DNA from: Desulfarculales bacterium UBA702
GTDB taxonomy: Bacteria > Desulfobacterota > Syntrophobacteria > Syntrophobacterales > Syntrophobacteraceae
DNA length: 64,000 nucleotides
Assembly: GCA_002298165.1 (NCBI GenBank)
Contig: DBMI01000018.1
Coordinates: 49,049-113,048 of the forward strand
Direction: 5' to 3'
The stretch's first letter is position 1, and every line of letters begins with the position of its first letter. A model generated the notes under the pieces. That model made no database searches and was not told where the DNA came from. It saw nothing but the letters and a program-made list of their open reading frames with translations. Positions 8,793 to 17,523 of this stretch are shown here, piece by piece. The translations under genes were made by a program, and so were the position numbers.

Positions 8793-11450
8793 TCATTCCG
8801 GCACGTTGACGGGCAGGTCGATCGTGAAACAGGTGCCTTTCCCAGGCTCGCTTTTCACATCGATTGCCCCGTTGTGCTGTTCGACAATCCACTGAGTTAT
8901 CGAAAGCCCGAGACCCGTCCCTGCTGGCTTAGTGGTGTAGAAGGGGTTGAAAATTTGCGTTATTACACGCTCATCAATTCCCGCTCCGGTATCGCACACC
9001 CCCAGCGAAACATAGTGCTGCTCTTTTTTTGAAGAGGCAGCAACGGACTTCTCACAAAGTGAAATCGTCAGGTTCCCTCCAGAGGGCATTACCTCGATTG
9101 CATTTAGTACGAGATTCAAAAGCGCCTGCTGAATCTGCTGCGGATCGACAAGAATTTTCGGAAGGCCCTCCGAGAACTCCAGATTCACATCTATGTCGTG
9201 GCTCTTTACCTTCTGCGTGACAAGGAAGATTACCGAGTTTACGATCTCGCTCGCGTCAGTTGGCAGCACCTTGGGCTGGCTTGCCCTGGCGAAGCTGAGG
9301 AGATTTCTGATCGTGCCGTCCAGCCTGCGAACCTGCCCGAGAATCTCTTTTACAACCTCTTTTCTCTCCTCATCCAGGTTGATGTGAGACGATAGTACCT
9401 GGATTGCGGAACCGATCCCGGCAAGTGGATTTTTGATCTCGTGGGCCAAACCGGATGCGAGTTGTCCAAGTGAGGCAAGCTTGTCCATTCGCCTCATCCT
9501 GGCCTCTATCTCTCTTTTACCCGAGATGTCACGAAATACCCATGTATTTCCGCTTGGGTTGCCGTCCTTGTCTTTTAGCGGGGTGAGAAAGATCTCGACG
9601 GGGACTTTTTCTCCGTTTCTCTTGGTAATTTCAGTCTCACCCTGGAAGCCTCCTTCGCCACCCTTTACGAACAATGTGGTGCAGTGATCCACACCACAGA
9701 GGACTTCCTGAATCGATTGTCCCCGAAGCTCGGCCTCGTCCCAGCCCAGGAACTCTCCGCCGGCCTTGTTTACGAAAGTGATTGTCCCCTCCCTGGTACA
9801 TGTAATTATACCACCAGAGAGATGCTGAATGATGCTCTCGTTGAAACTCCGGATCTCGCTGAGCTCTTCGACCTTTTGCAGCAACTGTCCATTTATATCT
9901 TCAAGCTGCTTTTGGCCCAGGTCAACTTTTCTTTCGAGTCCGCCGTAGAGGACGGCATTCTCGACCGCCACCGATACATGGGACATGAACGTCATCAGGA
10001 GTCTCATCTCGTGCCTGGAGATTTCTTTTGTTTGCGAGTGTAGTTTATCCGCGAGTAAAATTCCAAGCACCTGGTCTCTGACAACAAGTGGAATTGCTAT
10101 AAAAGAGCAGGTTCCAAAGAGAAGCAGGTTTACTATATCGCTTTTCCTAAGAATCTCTTGCTTGAAGTAATTACAACTGCCGCAAACAGAGACCCTCTCT
10201 TTAAGGGCGACGTCCCTCAGATCATCGGTGCAGCGCGTGCCTTTTGCCATCCAGCAGCGCAGTTCCAAATTGCCGAAAACCGGGCAATCACGTTTATCGC
10301 AACCAAGGAATTCCCAGCATCGAGGGATGCCACTCCGGTCGAGGATCGGGAAAGCTGAGGTGTCCTGCACCAGGATGGGTTCTTTTCTTGTCAGAGTTTC
10401 AAGCAGGACGCCTTTGAGTTCTTCCCTGGGGATTGCCACCTGAAGAACAATTTCCTCATCGATCCCGATTGCCCATTTTCCGGTAAGCACCTCCTGCGTG
10501 TCATTGAAAACCGTCAAGACGACCCGGTCAAATCCAAGACTCCTGGTAACGCTTTCGAGCGCCACACGGAGGATCTCATCGAATCTCAATGTGCGGCTGA
10601 TTGCGCCGGTGGCCTCGTAGAGAATATTAAGTTCGGCGATCCGGCCGCGCAGGTCATCGTTCATGCTGCGCAAGAGTTCCTTTTGGACCTCTTCCCTGTG
10701 CCTCATGCTCTGGAGGTGCTTTACCATATAATTGAAGCTCTGGCCGAGTTTGCCCAACTCGTCCCAGCTTTTTACGGGTACTTCTATGTCGAGGTTGCCC
10801 GATTCCACTTCGGACATCTTGGTTGAAAGATCGTGGATCTGCCTGCCTATAAACCGCAGAAAGAAAAGGAGCATGGCGCCGCAGACCAGGAAGAGAATGG
10901 CAAAACCCGCGACCAACTGCATTCTTGCATGGGACACAAGCTTCGATTCGATGGGGGCGAGCGAAAGGTCTACATTGAGGTAGGCAAGTCCCCCGGGTCG
11001 GTCGCCGTGGCAGCGCCTGCATGTCTCGTTATGAAGCAGCCCCAGAGTCTCGAGCGATTTTTCGCCTTCGGTGCCCTTGAGGATGATCTTTTTGCCGGAC
11101 GTATGGGAGAATTTCGAAATATCAATGACAGTTCCCCTCTCGTCGGGCTTTGTTGATGCCAGGATCTTTCCGTGCTCATCGAGTACCCGGACCATCATGA
11201 ATGTTTTGAGCGAGGCCAGCGTCCTGAGAATGAGTGCCGTATCGTGGCATCGCCCCTCCTCCATGGCCTCGCGTACATTCGTCTGCACCGCTTCTGAAAA
11301 AGATTCGATCTCTTCCTTGGCGGACTCGAAAATGAACGATTTCTCGATCTCTGAACAAAGCAGTGTGCTCACCCCCAATGAAGCCGCGAGTATCAAAGCC
11401 AGGAAAGCAACCATTCGCTTATTCAGACTGGTCGAAAAAGACCTCATCAT
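8793..11450 (-). CDS. Membrane sensor histidine kinase with periplasmic haem motif and cysteine-cluster GAF
   Basis: Membrane histidine kinase of 885 residues. Transmembrane segments at about 13-33 and 178-200 flank a periplasmic domain holding one c-type haem motif CRRCH (144-148). A HAMP linker (about 200-255) follows. A GAF domain (about 285-500) carries an unusual cluster of cysteines at 378, 384, 389, 399, 407, 423 and 426, including two Cys-Trp pairs (378-379, 399-400) that could hold an iron-sulfur cluster or metal. A PAS domain (about 535-645), HisKA with H670 in GLAHEIKNPLAG, and HATPase with GTGLGL follow. Start ATG overlaps the stop of the upstream thioredoxin-like gene by 4 nt (ATGA). 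It most likely senses redox state or a haem ligand and phosphorylates the adjacent NtrC-type regulator. The haem attachment is predicted, not shown. Confidence 0.9.
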   Translation of the reverse strand: MMRSFSTSLNKRMVAFLALILAASLGVSTLLCSEIEKSFIFESAKEEIESFSEAVQTNVREAMEEGRCHDTALILRTLASLKTFMMVRVLDEHGKILASTKPDERGTVIDISKFSHTSGKKIILKGTEGEKSLETLGLLHNETCRRCHGDRPGGLAYLNVDLSLAPIESKLVSHARMQLVAGFAILFLVCGAMLLFFLRFIGRQIHDLSTKMSEVESGNLDIEVPVKSWDELGKLGQSFNYMVKHLQSMRHREEVQKELLRSMNDDLRGRIAELNILYEATGAISRTLRFDEILRVALESVTRSLGFDRVVLTVFNDTQEVLTGKWAIGIDEEIVLQVAIPREELKGVLLETLTRKEPILVQDTSAFPILDRSGIPRCWEFLGCDKRDCPVFGNLELRCWMAKGTRCTDDLRDVALKERVSVCGSCNYFKQEILRKSDIVNLLLFGTCSFIAIPLVVRDQVLGILLADKLHSQTKEISRHEMRLLMTFMSHVSVAVENAVLYGGLERKVDLGQKQLEDINGQLLQKVEELSEIRSFNESIIQHLSGGIITCTREGTITFVNKAGGEFLGWDEAELRGQSIQEVLCGVDHCTTLFVKGGEGGFQGETEITKRNGEKVPVEIFLTPLKDKDGNPSGNTWVFRDISGKREIEARMRRMDKLASLGQLASGLAHEIKNPLAGIGSAIQVLSSHINLDEERKEVVKEILGQVRRLDGTIRNLLSFARASQPKVLPTDASEIVNSVIFLVTQKVKSHDIDVNLEFSEGLPKILVDPQQIQQALLNLVLNAIEVMPSGGNLTISLCEKSVAASSKKEQHYVSLGVCDTGAGIDERVITQIFNPFYTTKPAGTGLGLSITQWIVEQHNGAIDVKSEPGKGTCFTIDLPVNVPE

Positions 11451-12487
11451 TCCGCCTTGAAGATCGATTGCAGGGCCTTTCTATATGCTGAAAGAGCTTG
11501 TTCCTTCTGCCCCTCTTTCTCGTACAGTCTACCCAGATGGTAATTTACCTCGGCCCTGTCGAATTGATTATCCGGCAGGGACTCCAACTCCTTTACCGCT
11601 TTCCCATTTTCATTTCCCAGTTCCAGCGCCAGCGCCGTACCGATGCGACCTTTGCGCGAACTCGGGTCCAGGGTCATCCCCTTGCGGAATAAATCCAGTG
11701 CGTTGCGCTGTTCCTTTTGTTTCAACTGAATAAGGCCGAGATATATGTAGGCCTCTCCGCAACTGGAATCGAGCTGTATCGCCTTGGTTAACTGCTCCTT
11801 TGCATTCTCATCCGCGCCTTTTTGGAAGAGGCTTTTGCCTAGATTGAGGTGCGTTCTGGCCTTGCTTTTCTCGTCCGACGCCGCAAAGCTCTCTGTCCGT
11901 CGTTCCTTCTCGAGTTCCGCCCTGGTCTTTTTTCCCATGGCTACGAGGACTTCATTCTCGGCATCGTCGGGGAGCGAATGGGTGAAAGGCAATGCCTTTA
12001 CGAGCCTGTGTTCCTGATCCAGCAGCCCAAGAGTGGGCATTATATAGACCCCGTAGGCCGCGTTGGCCTCCCGCTTTTCATCAATCAAAACGTGATGGGT
12101 CCATCCGTACTGGTTCTTGAGAGCCTTGACCTTCTCTTTTGAACCAGGGTCCGCAATAATCGAGACGAATTCGAAACCTTCCGCTTTATACTTCTGATGA
12201 AGGGCCTCGATGCGGGAAATTACCGCCAGCGACCTTTTCTCCTTCTCCTCGGATTCGGCCCACCAGAAAAGCAGGGCAACCTTCTTTCCTTTTAGAGATG
12301 AGAGGGTGAATTCGTTGCCTTCAACCGTTTTCAACCGGATTTCAGGCACCTTCTTCCCGATCTCAACGGAACGAAACGCCAGAGCCAGCGACATCTCACA
12401 AATGCTCGAAACAAAAGTTCCAAAGCAAATGAGGATTAGAAACAGACAGGTAGTTCTAAACAGGTTTATTTTAAAATACCTGCTCAT
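11447..12487 (-). CDS. Exported thioredoxin-fold (TlpA/AhpC-like) protein with TPR repeats, lacking CxxC
   Basis: Protein of 346 residues with an N-terminal hydrophobic signal or anchor, a thioredoxin-like domain (GKKVPEIRLKTVEGNEF at its start, then GKKVALLFWWAESEEK) and a C-terminal tetratricopeptide array of about three to four repeats. In TlpA-type enzymes the FWA segment is followed by WCxxC; here the position reads ESEE, so the redox cysteines are absent and a binding or scaffold role is more likely than disulfide chemistry. The chosen ATG at 12487 has a strong GGGAGGTG ribosome site 3 nt farther upstream; an in-frame ATG at 12553 has none. It sits between the multihaem cytochrome gene (85 nt upstream) and the haem-motif kinase (4-nt overlap), suggesting a periplasmic adaptor between them. 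Confidence 0.82.
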   Translation of the reverse strand: MSRYFKINLFRTTCLFLILICFGTFVSSICEMSLALAFRSVEIGKKVPEIRLKTVEGNEFTLSSLKGKKVALLFWWAESEEKEKRSLAVISRIEALHQKYKAEGFEFVSIIADPGSKEKVKALKNQYGWTHHVLIDEKREANAAYGVYIMPTLGLLDQEHRLVKALPFTHSLPDDAENEVLVAMGKKTRAELEKERRTESFAASDEKSKARTHLNLGKSLFQKGADENAKEQLTKAIQLDSSCGEAYIYLGLIQLKQKEQRNALDLFRKGMTLDPSSRKGRIGTALALELGNENGKAVKELESLPDNQFDRAEVNYHLGRLYEKEGQKEQALSAYRKALQSIFKAE

Positions 12488-12572
12488 GACACCTCCCGAA
12501 ATTTTGACCAGGCCCCGCAAAACTCTGAAATCCATAATGCGGGGAAAGGTCATGGATGTGCCTTTACTCGGT

Positions 12573-14243
12573 TTAATAGCTCACCGGTTTTTCCCGGTCG
12601 TATGTGTACGTTTTATGGCATCCTACAACGCATGTTCCACCCGTTTCGGTCTGGGAGTATCGAATTGGATAACTCCAGTTATTCCCGAACTGGACAGCCT
12701 CTCGTATGTGCTTTGCCTGACCTCCCGCATGGACCTCGTGGCAGGCCTTGCAGGTCCTGCCTTTCTTGGCCTTGTTAACGTGAACGAAATGCAGATTTCG
12801 GTCTCCATTTCTGAAATTTGTCAGCTCCGTTGTCGTGTCCTTGGTTGCTATGTCCTTATTGTGGCATTCGAAACAGATTGCGTAATTCTCTGCCTTATAG
12901 GGCGCATAAAAATCGGCCGGAAACGCTTTTTTCAAGATCTTTGGATATGGGGAGCCATGCGTCTGGTGGCAAGCCGCGCAGTCGTCGTTTGAGACCGGTC
13001 CGTGCGGGTACTTGTTGTTTTTGACCTTCTCACCCAGCTCCTTGTGGCATTTAAAGCAGATCTCCTTGAGAGAGGCCTTCAGGAGTTTTGCGTAATCGGA
13101 ATAATGAACAACGTGGCAACCCTCGCAATCGCCTTTTTCGACAGGCGAATGCCCATACTTGGCTGTAGTCAGTGATTTCAGGGCATTAGTCGAAGCATGG
13201 CACGAGGCGCACAACTCGATGGGGTCCTTGAGCAACTGTACCTTGTAAGGGGAACCATGCGGGTCGTGGCACTTCTCGCAATTCTGAGCAACGGGCTGGT
13301 GAACGAACTTTTTGGAAAGTCCTTTTCCCATTTCGCTGTGGCAGGTTATGCAGACTTTTTCAGGCGGCGCGATAAGCAGTTTCTCATTATTCGAGACATG
13401 GGGCTGGTGGCACTCTGTACAACCTGTTTTAACCGGAGTATGGAGATTTGTATGATTAAGGATACTTGCATCATGGCATCCAAAACAGAGCCCTTGAGCC
13501 GTCTCACCCTTCAACTGAAATTTCATCCCGGACTGATGGGGATCGTGGCACCCTACGCAATCGCCGTTCGCAATAGGCGGATGCACTATCTTGGCTTTGA
13601 ATTTTTCCCTCTCCGCTTCATGGCAGATATAACAGCCTTCACCGCCCGGCCTCGATACCATGCTTTTGTAAGGGCTCCCATGCGGATTATGGCACGCGAT
13701 ACAGGTTCCCGAACCCACCGGGCCGTGCACAAACTTGTCCTTGCCCATTTTGGAATGGCACTGCTCTGAAATACAGGTAGTATTAGGGATTACCTTGGAA
13801 TAGCTGGGACTTTCGCCTTTAAGATCGTGGCAATCCTGGCACTGGTCTTCCCTGTTCCATTGATAATGGGTGTAGAAGCGGCGGAATCCATCGGGAGGCT
13901 TGGAACCATCCTTCGCAAGAAAGACCGAAACATTTTGTGAGACGTCCTTACCGGTCACAATAATCTCGTTCAGTCCCGGCTTGAGACTGACCGGGATCAT
14001 GAAGGCACCCAATTTTACCGGCACTGTTGCACTCCCCAGGACTTCCCCGCCCTTAATCTGGCAGGTGACACTTGTTATTCCGGGGTCTTTTACGGCACCG
14101 AGCACCCTTATCCGCTCGTGTTTTACAACGCTCGAATTATTCGGGGTGAGGATGCGGAAGCCCCCATCGGCGGTCCATATATAGGTCGCCGAAAAAAGGA
14201 CCAAAATCAGAGAAAAGGATAGCACGCAAAGGGCGCTCCTCAT
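12573..14243 (-). CDS. Secreted multihaem c-type cytochrome (doubled CxxCH type, 16 haem motifs)
   Basis: Protein of 556 residues with an N-terminal signal peptide and an Ig-like segment of about 100 residues before the haem region. I count fourteen CxxCH motifs plus one CX4CH (CISEQCH) and one CX3CH (CVVGCH), so up to 16 haems. Most motifs come in pairs, with a CHxPHG-like distal histidine shortly after, as in the doubled-CxxCH cytochrome families that carry electrons across the periplasm or to the outer surface. The start is the ATG at 14243 with GGAGGT exactly 7 nt upstream; an ATG at 14264 lies upstream of that site. First gene of the sigma-54 operon. The electron donor and acceptor are unknown; no membrane quinol oxidoreductase or porin is encoded nearby. 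Confidence 0.9.
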   Translation of the reverse strand: MRSALCVLSFSLILVLFSATYIWTADGGFRILTPNNSSVVKHERIRVLGAVKDPGITSVTCQIKGGEVLGSATVPVKLGAFMIPVSLKPGLNEIIVTGKDVSQNVSVFLAKDGSKPPDGFRRFYTHYQWNREDQCQDCHDLKGESPSYSKVIPNTTCISEQCHSKMGKDKFVHGPVGSGTCIACHNPHGSPYKSMVSRPGGEGCYICHEAEREKFKAKIVHPPIANGDCVGCHDPHQSGMKFQLKGETAQGLCFGCHDASILNHTNLHTPVKTGCTECHQPHVSNNEKLLIAPPEKVCITCHSEMGKGLSKKFVHQPVAQNCEKCHDPHGSPYKVQLLKDPIELCASCHASTNALKSLTTAKYGHSPVEKGDCEGCHVVHYSDYAKLLKASLKEICFKCHKELGEKVKNNKYPHGPVSNDDCAACHQTHGSPYPKILKKAFPADFYAPYKAENYAICFECHNKDIATKDTTTELTNFRNGDRNLHFVHVNKAKKGRTCKACHEVHAGGQAKHIREAVQFGNNWSYPIRYSQTETGGTCVVGCHKTYTYDREKPVSY

Positions 14244-14334
14244 TTGCCTCACCTCCGAAACCACGGGTCAACATGGAATATGGAACTGGATCGGTTTGAG
14301 AATCGAAAATGCTGTCCCCGCATTATATGGAAGC

Positions 14335-14351
14335 AGCAATTTTCGTTCCAA
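14335..14351 (-). promoter_or_regulatory. Sigma-54 (-24/-12) promoter of the cytochrome-sensor operon
   Basis: On the minus strand the sequence reads TTGGAACGAAAATTGCT. It has the obligatory GG-N10-GC spacing and matches the consensus TGGCACG-N4-TTGCW except for one A in place of C. The implied transcription start is near 14325, about 80 nt before the cytochrome ATG. The operon encodes its own sigma-54 activator. A perfect 12-bp palindrome CTCCGGCCGGAG at 14430-14441, about 85 bp upstream, is a candidate activator site. Confidence 0.75.
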
Positions 14352-14834
14352 TAACAAAACCCGACTTTATTTGCCATAAATCTTTGGAACTTTCAATGCT
14401 TGCTATGAAAATAGGAGCGATTAGCTAAACTCCGGCCGGAGGAGCGGGTGGCCGCAACGAAAACTTTCAGCACCTATTGCTCTGCCGCTAACTATTCGGA
14501 GTTTCAGGATTTCAATCTATTATCCCGCCAAATAAAACTAATCTCCAACGTCTTAATATCGGTAGAATGATCTAAACGGAAAAATGAAATCATACACGGG
14601 AAGACATATTCGGCGAACTCCCGCGGATTCGCGGCCGCAACGGCCAAAGGGGGAACGGTTTCCTGAAAAGATATTATTAAATTACGCTCAATATCGTACC
14701 ATGTAGACAAAAATTGTCAAATTCCTGCTGCTGGAATTCGCGCCGGGCAGTTAAAAACACTTCATTTGGTCCACACTTGCAGGAGAATGATCAAGGCTCT
14801 AGTTTAATTGTATCTGCCAGCAAGAGGGTGAGCT

Positions 14835-14996
14835 ATGAAAGAGATCGAGCAAAAGCGGGACTGCAGGGAAGGCAACTCAATCCATCCGCACGGTTCGGAG
14901 TTTTGCAAGGATGTTTATTGCATCAGGTGCAACGATGGTATCCTGGAAATGTACCCCGAAATAGGAACAATCATGGACCTGTCCGAGGTTTTGTAG
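14835..14996 (+). CDS. Small cysteine-rich protein of unknown function
   Basis: Frame of 53 codons with an ATG and a good ribosome site (GAGG, 7 nt spacing). The product has four cysteines: C10, then C24, C29 and C32 in FCKDVYCIRCNDG, an arrangement like a small zinc ribbon, followed by an acidic tail. It is soluble, with no signal peptide. It stands alone in an 880-bp gap between the cytochrome operon promoter and the next minus-strand gene, and is divergent from the cytochrome operon. I do not recognise a family. The ribosome site and the cysteine spacing favour a real gene. Confidence 0.55.
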   Translation: MKEIEQKRDCREGNSIHPHGSEFCKDVYCIRCNDGILEMYPEIGTIMDLSEVL

Positions 14997-15000
14997 GAAG

Positions 15001-15049
15001 TTGGGGGTTGCGAGTTGCGGGTTGCGAGTTGCGGGTTGCGAGTTGCGGG
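15001..15049. repeat. Short tandem repeat of GGGTTGCGAGTTGC
   Basis: About three and a half copies of a 14-bp unit, itself two related heptamers (GGGTTGC and GAGTTGC), start directly after the small cysteine-protein gene. The following bases, TGTGGGGCAGGCTTTCCAGCC near 15057, resemble a second dispersed repeat seen at 55812. A variable-number tandem repeat is the simplest reading. Confidence 0.8.
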
Positions 15050-15142
15050 TCATGAATGTGGGGCAGGCTTTCCAGCCCGCTTGCTTTGGGGTTTTACAAC
15101 GGCGCGGCACCTACGCGGAAACGAAGACATCCTGTACCCGCT

Positions 15143-16075
15143 TTAATGCGCGGAGGGTCCGTCGAATCTTTTCGACTGCTTTACGTCAACCAGCTTTAAC
15201 TTGCCCTTTATTCTTTCTATTCTCCAGATGTTTTCCACTTTTCCGGCCAGTGATTTTTTTGAATTGCTTACTGAATAAGATGTTGTGAATTTTGCCACCC
15301 GCACGTCCGGGTCCAGCACAATGACGACCACCTCTCCTTCAAGCGAGGTGCTTATGCTGTCCCAATTGCCGTAGTAATACCGCAGGTCCCGCCTTATGTA
15401 GTCTCTGTCTACCACGCCCCTGTCGTAATAGTTCACGGTCTCGGCGTAGAATGGCATTATGGCTGCCAAATCTTTTCTGCCGTTAAGATCGAGGAGATCG
15501 CGAACAAAGGTGCTAATCTGCTCCCTTGTGATCGAGGTCGTCTGAGCTTCCTTTCCGGCTGACTTCTTCTCCTTTGTGTCCTGTTGCCGGGATACAACCT
15601 GCTTCTCTGTGTGCATATCAGCCGGCAGTGCCGCTCGATCTTCCGGGGGACTTGCGGAAACAGCCTCGCGAACCTGCGCGGGAGCGGGATTTAGGTCTGA
15701 AGCAGGTGCCTCGCGAGCCGTCTTTTCCGCCTGCCTTTTTTCTCCCGCCGGATAGATGTCGGCCAGCACCGCGCGGCCTTCTTGGTCGCCGGCTGACCAG
15801 TAGACGATCGTGGCTTTCCTGTTTCGCAGTTGATTGGCCGATTTTGCGAGGAGTGCAGTTTTTCGCTTATCCATCAGCGGATCGAAATAGAAGATCAGGT
15901 TCGGCCCGTAGACTGCATATTGGTCGACATGAATTATTACCGCCTCGACCTGATGCGTCTTTGCCGCTTGCTCCGGCTCGGCCGCAAGTACTGAGGCCAC
16001 TCCCAAAAGCAGCACCGGCAAAAAAGATATTAAGGCTATGATCTTCCGATAAGGCACTAAATTATCCAACTCCAT
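15143..16075 (-). CDS. Secreted protein with C-terminal NTF2/SnoaL-like domain
   Basis: Protein of 310 residues. Residues about 10-32 form a signal peptide ending in ASVLAAEP. A conserved-looking segment (about 40-115) contains YGPNLIFYFDP, a proline/alanine/glutamate-rich linker of roughly 70 residues follows, and the last 120 residues (FVRDLLDLNGRKDLAAI..., YYDRGVVDRDYIRRDL, ending in WRIERIKGKLKLVDV) have the pattern of an NTF2-like alpha+beta cone fold. Such domains are found at the ends of secreted cell-wall or sensor proteins and bind small ligands or peptides. ATG start with AGGAG upstream. It is transcribed alone, divergent from pyrE. No catalytic motif is visible, so the function is unknown. 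Confidence 0.75.
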   Translation of the reverse strand: MELDNLVPYRKIIALISFLPVLLLGVASVLAAEPEQAAKTHQVEAVIIHVDQYAVYGPNLIFYFDPLMDKRKTALLAKSANQLRNRKATIVYWSAGDQEGRAVLADIYPAGEKRQAEKTAREAPASDLNPAPAQVREAVSASPPEDRAALPADMHTEKQVVSRQQDTKEKKSAGKEAQTTSITREQISTFVRDLLDLNGRKDLAAIMPFYAETVNYYDRGVVDRDYIRRDLRYYYGNWDSISTSLEGEVVVIVLDPDVRVAKFTTSYSVSNSKKSLAGKVENIWRIERIKGKLKLVDVKQSKRFDGPSAH

Positions 16076-16335
16076 TTTGCTCCTGCATTCCGGCCCGACA
16101 ATCCTGAGCCTTACATATCTGGTTACTGCACAGAATTATTTACACCCCCGAGCGGAGTGCAATCAACAGCTTTGTAATTTCCATTCCGGCTTTGCTCCCG
16201 GTGCATTCTCCGGTCTTTCCGATGGCTTTTATGTTGACAACTGCAAGCATCATCCATGATACCAATTCCAAAAGATCGAACCGCCGGTAATGAGGGTGGC
16301 TGATCCACGAACAATCGTCGCCATTAAGGAGAGCC

Positions 16336-16926
16336 ATGATAAGCAAGGATATAAACCCCGCCGAAATGAGGGAAAGGCTGATCGAGTTGCTGCTCGAATT
16401 TTCCTTCCAGTATTCCGATACTCCGAAGTTCAAACTGGCGCACGGCGGCAGCAGTCAATTCTACTTCAACTGCAAACGTGTGACACTCGATCCAGAGGGA
16501 ATGTACCTGATAGGGAACCTCGTCTACGAGGCGGTAAAGGGACAGGGTATCAAGGGCATTGGAGGTCTCACGCTGGGGGCCGACCCCATATCGAATGCCG
16601 CCGCCTACAGCTCATGGCTTCGAGGCGAGCCGATACAGTCTTTCGTGGTCAGAAAGACCCAGAAAGATCACGGGATAATAGCCCCTATAGAAGGTAAGGT
16701 TAAGGCCGGCGACAAGGTCTTTGTCGTGGACGACGTGATAACAACCGGAGGGTCCACCCTCCAGGCCATCAACGCCTGCAGGCAATCCGACCTGGAAATC
16801 GCAGGTGTTGTGGCCCTTGTCGACAGGCAGGAAATGGAGGGGCGTCAAAGGATACTGGAACAGGTGCCAAATTTTGTAGCCCTGGTGACGCGCGATGAGA
16901 TGATGAAAAGGTACAGTGGAACGTAA
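16336..16926 (+). CDS. pyrE: Orotate phosphoribosyltransferase
   Basis: Enzyme of 196 residues that transfers the phosphoribosyl group of PRPP to orotate, giving OMP in pyrimidine synthesis. The PRPP-binding loop VFVVDDVITTGGST (about residues 130-143) is intact, and the catalytic-loop lysines lie in VVRKTQKDHG (about 97-106). Length is normal for the family. ATG start with AAGGAG 6 nt upstream. It is monocistronic as far as the sequence shows: the next gene is 160 bp away and unrelated to pyrimidine metabolism. Confidence 0.93.
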   Translation: MISKDINPAEMRERLIELLLEFSFQYSDTPKFKLAHGGSSQFYFNCKRVTLDPEGMYLIGNLVYEAVKGQGIKGIGGLTLGADPISNAAAYSSWLRGEPIQSFVVRKTQKDHGIIAPIEGKVKAGDKVFVVDDVITTGGSTLQAINACRQSDLEIAGVVALVDRQEMEGRQRILEQVPNFVALVTRDEMMKRYSGT

Positions 16927-17088
16927 AAAAGAGTTAAGAGCAAAGATTCATTCATTTACTGCATTTTACGGCAACCGGAGAATGTTTATCTTTTAGGCAT
17001 AGAGTCCCGGCAGGTGCCGCTCGGCAAGCAGTTTTGCCGGGGCGGTCCTTGTCTCGAAAAGACTTTAAATTTGAGTTCCAGGGAGAAC

Positions 17089-17451
17089 ATGATGGTTGCA
17101 AAAGACAGAAACAATAAGAAAGACGCGGCATTCTCACCTTTCGGCTCAAGTCCGGTGGGAGAGGGGTCTTTTGGCGAAAATACCAGGGGTTTCGAGCACT
17201 ACTCCCAGACTTTTGGCAACCTCAGGAAGGATGAGGGGAAGGAATTCTCGGAACAGGAAAAAGAGAGACGGGGCCGTGCGAAAAAAGCCTACAGAATCTA
17301 CAAGCTGGTCTGCGAAGACGCAGGTATGAAGGCCTGCTTCTTCAAGAATTTCAATGACTGGGCCGAATATGTTGACGGCCGGATGAGCGATGACCAGTTT
17401 CGCACCAATACGGAAATGCGGGCCAAGCAAATGATGGCACCGGATAATTAG
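17089..17451 (+). CDS. Conserved-looking cytoplasmic protein of unknown function
   Basis: Protein of 120 residues. The N-terminal half is low in complexity and charged (glycine, serine, lysine and glutamate rich), with a coiled-coil-like stretch EFSEQEKERRGRAKKAY at about 55-71; the C-terminal half is compact and contains KACFFKNFNDWAEYVDGRMS. No signal peptide or membrane segment. The ATG at 17089 (immediately followed by a second ATG) is preceded by AGGGAGA; a longer frame upstream has no ribosome site. A strong intrinsic terminator follows at 17524, marking the end of a single-gene or short transcript. I do not recognise a family. Confidence 0.7.
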   Translation: MMVAKDRNNKKDAAFSPFGSSPVGEGSFGENTRGFEHYSQTFGNLRKDEGKEFSEQEKERRGRAKKAYRIYKLVCEDAGMKACFFKNFNDWAEYVDGRMSDDQFRTNTEMRAKQMMAPDN

Positions 17452-17523
17452 CTGGCGGAAACCGGAGAGGATATGACCTCGGGAATCAGCAATCCGAGGA
17501 ACAAAATATTAAGGCGAAACTAA

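Noticed and set aside
14504..14710. Minus-strand frame of 68 codons upstream of the cytochrome operon
   Set aside because: TTG start without ribosome site, no recognisable motif, and it lies in the region needed for the operon's upstream control.
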